Positions 55,101 through 61,481 of a DNA stretch of 64,000 nucleotides are shown piece after piece. This stretch comes from Niastella soli (GTDB lineage: Bacteria; Bacteroidota; Bacteroidia; Chitinophagales; Chitinophagaceae), in the NCBI RefSeq assembly GCF_017742245.1, contig NZ_JAGHKO010000024.1, positions 475,434 through 539,433 of the forward strand. The letters run 5' to 3'. Numbering within the stretch: the first letter of the stretch is position 1; every line of letters starts with the position of its first letter. Both the position numbers and the translations under genes were made by a program. Below the pieces are notes generated by a model. It did not search any database. It saw only the letters and a list, made by a program, of their open reading frames with translations, and was not told the DNA's origin.

Positions 55101-57373
55101 GCTTCGATGCTACCGATACAGTGGCGGCATTGATGCAAAAGGTTAAAACTATTTGTCTGGATGCTTACGAGCATGGCCGCTATCCTTTTGATGAACTGGT
55201 GGCCAATCTGGATGTTAACCGGGACCTTAGCCGGTCAGCATTATTCGATGTATTGATCAACCTGACCACCAGGATAAACGACAGCGAGGTGCTGGAATTA
55301 GAAGACCTGCTGCTGACCAGGTATCATAGACCCAGCTATAGCAGTAAGTTCGATCTGGCTTTCTATTTTGAAGAATCTAAAAGAGGTTTATCCTGTATTG
55401 TGGAATACGACTGCGACATATACACCCAAAGCCGCGTGTCGTCGATGCTGACGCATTTTATCAACCTGCTGCGCTCTTTCCTGGCCAATCCCCAGGTGGA
55501 AGTGGGAAAGAGCGATCTTTTGTTACCCGCCGAAAAATGGCAAACCCTGCAGCAATTCAATAAACCGCGGCAGATTACGCCCAACTGTAGCGTTGTTGAT
55601 CTGTTCCTTCAGGCCGTAACGCAATATGGCCATCAAACCGCGATCATTTCCAGGGGAAAGGAAATGACCTATGATGAGATCAACTGCCAGTCTGACCTGA
55701 TGGCCAATCACCTCATAGGTGACTATGCTGTACAGCCGAACGACCGGGTATGCATTGCTTTTGACCGTGCAGAAAATATCATTATTTCCATACTCGCCAT
55801 CTGGAAGGCCGGTGCCGCCTATGTGCCCATTGACCCCGGTTCCCCGTCCGAGCGCATTGCCTATATGTTGAATGATACCGCTGCCAGATTGCTGATCACC
55901 GATAACCTGGAGCTGGCCAATCCATTGCTGGCAAAAGGATTTACCTGTTACCTGCTATCCTGCATTCGGAAGGCCAATCCTTTTATGGCCGGAGGAGAAT
56001 TGATCAACCTCCCATTACCGCCTGCAGACATTGCTTATGTTATGTATACCTCTGGTTCTACCGGTGTTCCAAAAGGCGTTGAAATTTACCACCGGTCGGT
56101 AGTGAACCTTTTACTAAGCCTGCAGTCTGCTCCCGGTATTACAGCCGCCGACACCTTGTTATCAGTTAGTAATTGCACTTTCGATATCTCAGTAGCGGAA
56201 TATTTTCTTCCATTGATCAGCGGCGCCCGTTTGATATTGGCAGCACGCGAACAGGTGATGGATACCTCCGTACTTAAAAGATTGTTCGAGGACGTATTGC
56301 CCACTTATATGCAGGCCACTCCTTCGTTGTGGAAGGCACTGATCGACACTGGCTGGCAGGGTAGCCAGCAGTTAAAAGCGATCACCTGCGGCGAACCGCT
56401 GTCAGGAGTTTTGCAAAAGCAATTGCTGATGCGAACAGGCAGGCTTTGGAATATGTACGGGCCTACAGAAGCCACTATATTTTCTACGATAAAAGAAGTG
56501 AGTGAAGCAGATGAAGTGATCACCATAGGATCGGCTGTAAGAAATACCGGTCTCTATATCCTCGATAGCCTGTTACAGCCGGTGCCGGTAGGCGTATTTG
56601 GCGAATTGTTCCTCAGCGGGGAAGGGTTGGCCCATGGCTACCTGAACCAGCCAGCGCTTACTGCAGAAAAATTCATTGCCCCCGGCCCTTTCATTCCCGA
56701 AAGACTGTATGCCACGGGAGATCTGGGCCGCTGGCTGCCCGATGGTACGGTAGAGTTGAAGGGACGTAAAGACAACCAGGTAAAACTGCGCGGTTTCCGA
56801 ATAGAGCCGGGTGAAATAGAAAATGCTATCCTGCGGCATGCCGGTGTAAGATCCGCTGTGGTATGCCAGCAAACAGGACTAAGCAGTGAGAACAGCCTCG
56901 TGGCATTTATTGAATTGATGGCCCATGCAACGGCAGGTGAAGAAGAACTGCGCGCCCACCTGCGACAATATGTTCCTGCCTACATGATACCAGCTGCTTT
57001 TGTGATCGTATTGGAAATGCCGTTGAACAATAGTGGTAAAGTAGACCGGAAAAAACTGATAGCTGTAAACAGCAGCAAACTCACCCCCCATGAGCAGCAA
57101 AGAAAAGTAGTGCTGCCCGTGAATGAGACCCAAACCCTGCTGATGAAGATGTGGCAGACTTTGTTAGACCGTAACGACTTTGGTATCACCGACAGCTTTT
57201 TTGATATTGGCGGCCATTCGCTCATGGCCAATAAACTGGTGAACCTTATTTACCGCGATCTTGGCGTAACAGTAAAACTGTCGGAGATCTTTTCCCATTC
57301 CACTGTAAAAGATCTGGACGATCTAATAGCCAGGCATGAGGAGAACATGTATGATTATATAGAGATCAGCTGA
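49109..57373 (+). CDS. non-ribosomal peptide synthetase 1 (acyl ligase-ACP-C-A-PCP-C-A-PCP)
   Basis: A 2754-residue NRPS from ATG 49109. Order: fatty acyl-AMP ligase-like domain (about 1-560; S-G-S-T-G-D-P-K-G near 160 and W-M-P-L-T-H-D-M-G-M), ACP (G-L-N-S, pantetheine Ser599), C1 with H786-H787...D791-G792, A1 (S-G-S-T-G-E-P-K-G near 1267), PCP1 (Ser1647), C2 with H1833-H1834...D1838-D1839 (Asp replaces the usual Gly), A2 (near 2313), PCP2 (Ser2704). No epimerase or thioesterase domain. Hand-read specificity codes: A1 D-T-E-S-I-G-T-V-C-K, close to the lysine code of bacitracin synthetase; A2 D-I-A-Q-I-C-M-I-F-K, unassigned. The acyl ligase start implies a fatty-acylated peptide. The C-terminus ends E-E-N-M-Y-D-Y-I-E-I-S, an acidic tail fit for docking to NRPS2. 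Confidence 0.93.
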   Translation: MSISTALMIAAQEDCAGIRFVQPGGVSEQLSYRELYIRALLMLGSLQQQGVLVGNEVVIQTEDNQLLLCAFWACVLGGIIPVPLSPGIQTAQKLKVAKVCACLLHPFIVAEEQYIPAIRSVVDEQQVTNDRIIPFSKLSQSTHPAEPVVVADTTLAYIQFSSGSTGDPKGVQLTHQNLLSNVGDIIQSLAITQADTLLSWMPLTHDMGMIGFHLAGIVKNINIVAIPTAVFIRRPLLWMSKVTEHRATVLYAPNFGFHYFLSAYQKKQQYDWDLSCVRIIINGAEMLSVALCRQFTDSLLQYGLHERCVVAAYGLAEATLEVSAIPPGTNLQYYCLNRSGLNIGNTIELIDEGAAAAVTVVDVGYPVSSCRVRICNDQDLELPENTIGHIQIQGSSVTSGYYNNPEQTGRLFSNDHWLRTGDIGFMRHQRLVITGRAKNIIIINGQNYYPHDIEEAIIHAGWADFGKVAACAIRDEQEGQEQLVVFILDKSSKEQFASVANAVKEVVLSNIGIPVHEVVPVRKIPKTTSGKIQNYLLVQEYIGRNKSGPAPDTDVSPAISIGDASYGELEVVVLETVRALLGHPSLSPQSILPDQGLNSITALQLVNKLQLLTGVAVSPDLLFRYNTVQDLTEYIKTAGSSAASSYSWAILPPVQDTTLPQKMMWAEYQLNSNTAAWHLPLVYRITGAFDPAAFVTAVRALVHKYELLRTAFVLDGHELKREVHTYTDALVNIQQIDLRDTSNEASAIAALCHGLVHEPFELERPSQLRVRIITLPNATLVVLVIHHILIDGWSLAHLIAELSGLYSRLLNDLPLNIEQPQVHFDHYAAWQKAMTFSADLDAQRDYWLQELSDSPRPVGLSGRPAARQAGEVIAVRHITTIFPKEQMDHLQGLCKQFATTPFNILMALLGVLINRYVQRKDMVIGFDVSGRISEDMEQIIGYTLNTLCLRFSLDANMTFADVVLAVKEKLFKAFQHQLYPFEQLLNDKKIDQTQQGNGLFDILVLYQNFAGHDLDFQLPRCKVQKEPALAQHGYVDLMLEFNEKGNGLHLQVQYNECLYTAAEIERFTAHIQLLLATMAADASQDIATCNFLTEQERHCLFPQEKDLAEVKHIKLPVHQVLERNAVCMPDLVAVSAGSKQLTYKQLNEQANIVANALLSRGTIGPDTRIGFLVGRNEHILIAMLAILKAGAAYVAIDPALPPVRYSRMLADSGIVCLLVDDDNWEVVSDLFGEDLLLNIDDRLHFGGNRHNPVVRTAHHHLAYVIYTSGSTGEPKGVMIEHQSLASYVRYFIEYFDITRQDIFLQQSSLAFDTLIEEIFPALCTGAQVVIAANGGRDIDELLELIVRHRITIISCTPLVINELNNHISSRIASLRLVISGGDVLYPSHIDKLLRNVPVYNTYGPCEITVCATYKAVTDCRQAAIIGRPLRGYWIYILDEHRQMMPLGKTGEIYIEGGLARGYLNLPTLTAEKFIENPFNSNKRLYRSGDLGRVTENGDIEFMGRADYQVKIRGYRIEPAEVEKVICGFEQVKAAVVVPHSNNGQLVAFLIVADHFSINALREYTSAHLPVYMIPQRFEIVTKFPLTNTGKADRLALTALTNSLISAPGIPVAPANAQEKQLLDIIKNVLDTDSMGMTDNFFECGCNSIKATRIAGLIHKQLKYKIELRDLFIFPTAALLHERVRTTGMEEFQPIPVADTQLSYAMSPAQKRLWLIDKIETGAFAYNESVVYEMHGHIDPGMIQRIFALLSERHSVLRTTFIEVNDEPVQIVHQPGELEVEFIIDDDGSEDTTRAAQLLKQYTCRKFDLDKGPLYRVVLIRLSQHRAMLAVVMHHIITDDRSYDILMKEFTALYHYLKNNKVAFPARQPIQYVDYVEWLNARKDSADSYHQARYWQETLQGELPVLDIPADKQRPALKQNNGAAVHELIDQYTFASMQAFCKDHNISLFMLLLSATGVLLARYTSQYDMIIGTPLSGRDHPDLEEVTGFFINTVPLRLRFDATDTVAALMQKVKTICLDAYEHGRYPFDELVANLDVNRDLSRSALFDVLINLTTRINDSEVLELEDLLLTRYHRPSYSSKFDLAFYFEESKRGLSCIVEYDCDIYTQSRVSSMLTHFINLLRSFLANPQVEVGKSDLLLPAEKWQTLQQFNKPRQITPNCSVVDLFLQAVTQYGHQTAIISRGKEMTYDEINCQSDLMANHLIGDYAVQPNDRVCIAFDRAENIIISILAIWKAGAAYVPIDPGSPSERIAYMLNDTAARLLITDNLELANPLLAKGFTCYLLSCIRKANPFMAGGELINLPLPPADIAYVMYTSGSTGVPKGVEIYHRSVVNLLLSLQSAPGITAADTLLSVSNCTFDISVAEYFLPLISGARLILAAREQVMDTSVLKRLFEDVLPTYMQATPSLWKALIDTGWQGSQQLKAITCGEPLSGVLQKQLLMRTGRLWNMYGPTEATIFSTIKEVSEADEVITIGSAVRNTGLYILDSLLQPVPVGVFGELFLSGEGLAHGYLNQPALTAEKFIAPGPFIPERLYATGDLGRWLPDGTVELKGRKDNQVKLRGFRIEPGEIENAILRHAGVRSAVVCQQTGLSSENSLVAFIELMAHATAGEEELRAHLRQYVPAYMIPAAFVIVLEMPLNNSGKVDRKKLIAVNSSKLTPHEQQRKVVLPVNETQTLLMKMWQTLLDRNDFGITDSFFDIGGHSLMANKLVNLIYRDLGVTVKLSEIFSHSTVKDLDDLIARHEENMYDYIEIS

Positions 57374-57424
57374 TAGCACAGCAATACACTTCCGCATTCA
57401 TCCACTTGTACATATCACACTTAT

Positions 57425-59080
57425 ATGAATATTCTTCAGGTTTTTCAATCCCGGTCAAAGATATTCTATGTGTTCCTGCTGATACTGGGACTCATCAGCA
57501 GTCTTACCAGCATGGGTATTCTTATGCTGATCAACCAGACCTTAACCGGTAAAGCTGTAATCCTGGTAGGGGCTCCGGAAAATAATTATATCGCTTTTAT
57601 TGTTTTGATCACCCTGTCCTTTTTATCGACCAGCTATTTTCAGAACTATATGGTGGAGCTTACCAATAGTATTATGTTCAACCTCGAATTGTCGGTAGTA
57701 CAAAAAGTACGTAATGCCTCGTTCGAGTCTTTTGAACGCCTGGGTTCCGAAAAGATCTATGCAGCGATTGCAGACACCAGGGTATTGAGCAGGGTGCCCG
57801 AGATCTTTGTCACCCTTATCAATGCCTCCATTACCATCATCTGTTCTTTTATTTACTTTTTCTGGGTATCGCCCCTGGGCTGCATCGTGGTATTGACGTT
57901 AATGACCCTGCTGTTGCTGTTCTATATATACCGTAATAAGAAGATGGTAAAAGACCTTAATACCGCCAGGGACCTGCAGGACGCTTACTATTTTTCCCTG
58001 CGTGAATTACTAAGCGGATTCAGACAGATCCGCATCTCTTCAGTACGGAACAATAACCTGTTCAATAAATATATCAATGCCAACAGAACCAAAGTGCAGG
58101 AGTTAAGCATTCGAACTTCTAAAAAATACATCGCCAATGAATTGACCGGCTCTTATAGCTGGTATATAGTGTTGGGCATGGTGATCTTTGTACTGCCCGC
58201 TATTTTTCATATCACGGCAGGGCAGCTGGCCGCCTTTATAACCACCGTTCTTTTTATGATGTCGCCTGTATCGCGGCTGGTCATGATCATTCCTTTTTAT
58301 TCATCGCTGAGAATTGCCGTGGAAAGGATCGAGAAGATCGATAAGCAACTGGCGGTAGATGCTTTGCCCGATGCCGCTAAAGTAAATACGAAGGATGATT
58401 TCAGCTCTGTGCGCTTCCAGGATGTACGGTATGGATATAACCAGCATGAAAAAGAGGCTTTTCACCTCGAGTTATCTGAATTCAATATCTCTAAAGGCGA
58501 GATCATTTTTATCATAGGCGGGAATGGCAGCGGGAAAACAACCTTTGTGAACCTGTTGACAGGATTGTGCAGGGCTTCGCAAGGAAAGATCTTCATAAAC
58601 GAGAGGGAAGTGGAGTGGGAAGAGTTTTCGGCTTTCAGCAACCATATGGCCGTGGTGTATACGAACCAGCGTCTGTTTCACGCCAATTACGATGACCATG
58701 ACCTGTCTGACAAAAACGAGCGCATGCATTACTGGAAAGACCTGATCAACCTGAACGGTGTTTTGAAAATAAACAACGCAAAAGACTGCATCGAAGTAAA
58801 TGTATCACGGGGACAGCAGAAAAGGATCGCCTTACTGATGGCGCTGATGGAAGACAAACCCCTGCTGGTGCTAGATGAATGGGCTGCCGAACAGGACCCC
58901 ACGAATAAAAAACTTTTCTATACTAAATGGCTACAGGAGATAAGAAGCATGGGTAAGACCCTCATTGTTGTGTCGCACGACGATGATTTCTACCATGTGG
59001 CGGACCGTATTGTAAAATTCGACTTCGGAAGGATCACCAGCGATACCGCTAATGTCGTTGACCTCGAAAAAAATATGTAA
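57425..59080 (+). CDS. cyclic-peptide-type ABC exporter (SyrD/PvdE-like)
   Basis: A 551-residue half-transporter. Six hydrophobic segments in the first 300 residues form the membrane domain; the ATPase part has Walker A G-G-N-G-S-G-K-T-T near 365, signature S-R-G-Q-Q-K-R-I-A near 460 and Walker B L-L-V-L-D-E-W near 480. The SyrD/PvdE family exports lipopeptides and siderophores to the periplasm. It lies 51 bp after NRPS1 and is co-oriented with the rest of the cluster. Confidence 0.93.
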   Translation: MNILQVFQSRSKIFYVFLLILGLISSLTSMGILMLINQTLTGKAVILVGAPENNYIAFIVLITLSFLSTSYFQNYMVELTNSIMFNLELSVVQKVRNASFESFERLGSEKIYAAIADTRVLSRVPEIFVTLINASITIICSFIYFFWVSPLGCIVVLTLMTLLLLFYIYRNKKMVKDLNTARDLQDAYYFSLRELLSGFRQIRISSVRNNNLFNKYINANRTKVQELSIRTSKKYIANELTGSYSWYIVLGMVIFVLPAIFHITAGQLAAFITTVLFMMSPVSRLVMIIPFYSSLRIAVERIEKIDKQLAVDALPDAAKVNTKDDFSSVRFQDVRYGYNQHEKEAFHLELSEFNISKGEIIFIIGGNGSGKTTFVNLLTGLCRASQGKIFINEREVEWEEFSAFSNHMAVVYTNQRLFHANYDDHDLSDKNERMHYWKDLINLNGVLKINNAKDCIEVNVSRGQQKRIALLMALMEDKPLLVLDEWAAEQDPTNKKLFYTKWLQEIRSMGKTLIVVSHDDDFYHVADRIVKFDFGRITSDTANVVDLEKNM

Positions 59081-59083
59081 CAC

Positions 59084-59809
59084 ATGAAATCCATCAACCT
59101 TTTTTGCCTGCCTTTTGCGGGCGGAAATAAATATTCCTACAGAGACTATGAAGCCACGGCACCTTCTTTTGTGCAGCTGCACCCACTGGAATATCCGGGA
59201 AGGGGCAGCAGAAGCAATGAGCAGCTGTTGAGTGACATGGAAGATATCGTTAATGACGTATATGGGCAGATGCAGCACCTGGTATCTTACCGGCCTTATG
59301 CCGTATATGGACATAGCATGGGTGGCATTACGGCCTATTTGCTGGTGCAGAAACTGATCCGCAACAAACACGAGGCGCCTGTTCATCTTTTTATCACCGG
59401 CACCATGGGGCCTTCCGCCCATTCGAGATCTGAAAAGCAGCGGCATCTGATGAGCAGGGAAAAATTCATTGAAGAAATAAAAAGGCTCGACGGTCTTCCT
59501 GAAGAGATCCTGGCGCAGGATGAACTGATCGATTATTTCGAACCCATTCTCAGGGCCGATTTCAAGGCCACAGAAAATTATGTATACCGTCCTGCTGCAC
59601 CTTTAGATATCCCCGTAACTGTGATCACCGGCACCGAGGAAACGATGGACAGGGCGGAAATACAACTCTGGCAAAAAGAAACCACCCGGGAGGTAGATTT
59701 CAGGACTATGCCCGGTAAACACTTTTTCATTTTCAAACAGCCTGCGGCCATTACCAATATCATTTCCGATAAATTAAAAACACACACTAAAATCATCCAT
59801 TATGAGTAG
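59084..59809 (+). CDS. type II thioesterase
   Basis: A 241-residue alpha/beta hydrolase of the external thioesterase type: L-P-F-A-G-G near 9, nucleophile motif G-H-S-M-G-G with S78, and late G-K-H-F-F with the catalytic His near 212. Such enzymes clear misprimed carrier domains of NRPS. It starts 3 bp after the exporter stop and its end overlaps the hydroxylase gene by 8 bp. Confidence 0.95.
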   Translation: MKSINLFCLPFAGGNKYSYRDYEATAPSFVQLHPLEYPGRGSRSNEQLLSDMEDIVNDVYGQMQHLVSYRPYAVYGHSMGGITAYLLVQKLIRNKHEAPVHLFITGTMGPSAHSRSEKQRHLMSREKFIEEIKRLDGLPEEILAQDELIDYFEPILRADFKATENYVYRPAAPLDIPVTVITGTEETMDRAEIQLWQKETTREVDFRTMPGKHFFIFKQPAAITNIISDKLKTHTKIIHYE

Positions 59810-61418
59810 TAATAAAGTTTGGCTTAAGCCAAACGTAGTATTCGAACCATTGGTAGACAGATGGTATGCCTGGAGTCACCTGATCTCACCTGCTACGGCT
59901 GCCATGAATATCACAGGAAGGCATCTTACCATCATGGAATCTTACCTGATGGCGCCTAATATTCATGCCGAGGCTGTACTGAACCCTAAAATGAGGGGAG
60001 GCCCGTTCATGGATTTTGGCGGCGGCCGTATTGATGAAGTAAAAGCACTGGAGCAGGATACGATCAGCAAACGCTCGCATATGATCGAATTTTCAAAAGC
60101 AGTAAAGGAGCTCGACAAACTACTGGCGCAGGAAGCTAAAGGGTTTGGCCTTGAAAACCTGTACGAGAAAGTACCGCCCATTCTTAAAGGATATGTGGAA
60201 TTATTCTACGACAGGAATAACAACCCTGCATTCCGTTTCTTTGAATCGCTGTTGTATACAAGCAGGTTCTATAATAAGGAAGCGCAAAGCATGGCCTTTT
60301 GGATAACCAATAATGATCACCGACCATTTGTACTGAGCACACCACGTCTGGAAGAGCGGCAGGTGCTGCACCTCGACATCCCGTTCGATCATCCCGGTAT
60401 CGACAAACTGGCAATGATGAAAAAGGACCCACAGCCGTTAGACATGATTAAGGAGCTGCTGGGAATAACAAAGGCGCAGGGACCACTATTCGAAACTTTC
60501 TTTACAGATGAGCCCCATCCTGCCTACAACAAATACACTGGCGATAAGATCCGGATGCGGTATTTCGGACATGCCTGTATCCTGATAGAGACCAAGGATG
60601 TGACGATACTCGCCGATCCTTTGATCAGTTATTATGGCTATGTATCCGACATCGACCATTTCTCTGACCTCGATCTGCCCGATGTGATAGATTATGTGGT
60701 GATCACCCACAACCACCAGGACCATATCTTATTTGAGACGCTGTTGCCCCTGCGTCATAAGATCAGGAATATCATTGTGCCAAAGGCAAAGGGAGGCAGG
60801 CTGGAAGATCCGGACCTGAAACTGATGTTCAATAATATCGGGTTCAACAATGTGATCGAGATCGAGGAAATGGAAACCATTCATTTTGCAGATGCAACCA
60901 TTACCGGCATACCATTTACCGGTGAACACAGCGATCTGAACATTCTGGCAAAATCATGTCACCTGGTCCAAATAGGCCAGTTCAAATTGTTGTTTATGGC
61001 CGATTCACGGATCATGGAGCCGGCTCTGTATAAACATATTCATGATCAGGTAGGGGATGTAGATGTAATATTCCTGGGTATGGAATGTGATGGCGCCCCG
61101 CTTACCTGGTTGTATGGCCCATTGCTTAGCAAAAAAGTACCCCGTGATCAGGACAACACCCGACGGCTCAACGGATCTGATTGCAGCCGCGGCATGGCCC
61201 TGGTAGATATTTTCAATCCCAAAGAAGTATACGTATATGCGATGGGACAGGAGCCCTGGGTGGAATTTATCAGCAGTATAAAGTATACCGACGAATCGAA
61301 TCCCATTGTGCAGTCGAATAAACTGGTACAACTCTGCCGCGACCGGGGCATTGTAGCAGAACGATTATACGGCGAAAAAGAATTGTTATACGACAAGCAG
61401 GTGGCCGCCTTGGTGTAA
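59802..61418 (+). CDS. CmlA-type diiron beta-hydroxylase of carrier-bound amino acids
   Basis: A 538-residue protein with an N-terminal all-helical/dimerisation domain (1-240) and a metallo-beta-lactamase-fold domain. The iron site is visible as T-H-N-H-Q-D-H: H303, H305, D307, H308, with E375 (T-G-E-H-S-D-L) and D401 (M-A-D-S-R). These match CmlA ligands H305, H307, D309, H310, E377, D403 with a constant two-residue offset (published numbering recalled from memory). CmlA hydroxylates the beta-carbon of an amino acid on an NRPS carrier. The total length agrees with CmlA (about 530 residues). It is not a lactamase. Location between the thioesterase and NRPS2 supports a tailoring role; which residue it hydroxylates is not known. 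Confidence 0.9.
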   Translation: MSSNKVWLKPNVVFEPLVDRWYAWSHLISPATAAMNITGRHLTIMESYLMAPNIHAEAVLNPKMRGGPFMDFGGGRIDEVKALEQDTISKRSHMIEFSKAVKELDKLLAQEAKGFGLENLYEKVPPILKGYVELFYDRNNNPAFRFFESLLYTSRFYNKEAQSMAFWITNNDHRPFVLSTPRLEERQVLHLDIPFDHPGIDKLAMMKKDPQPLDMIKELLGITKAQGPLFETFFTDEPHPAYNKYTGDKIRMRYFGHACILIETKDVTILADPLISYYGYVSDIDHFSDLDLPDVIDYVVITHNHQDHILFETLLPLRHKIRNIIVPKAKGGRLEDPDLKLMFNNIGFNNVIEIEEMETIHFADATITGIPFTGEHSDLNILAKSCHLVQIGQFKLLFMADSRIMEPALYKHIHDQVGDVDVIFLGMECDGAPLTWLYGPLLSKKVPRDQDNTRRLNGSDCSRGMALVDIFNPKEVYVYAMGQEPWVEFISSIKYTDESNPIVQSNKLVQLCRDRGIVAERLYGEKELLYDKQVAALV

Positions 61419-61481
61419 TACTGCTTCGTAACAAGCACTTCCGTTTTAATACTATCTCTATTTACTATTACAGCGATCAAT

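Noticed and set aside
59802..61418. Metallo-beta-lactamase or resistance hydrolase
   Set aside because: The fold fits, but length, N-terminal domain, E375/D401 positions and cluster context fit CmlA-type hydroxylases.
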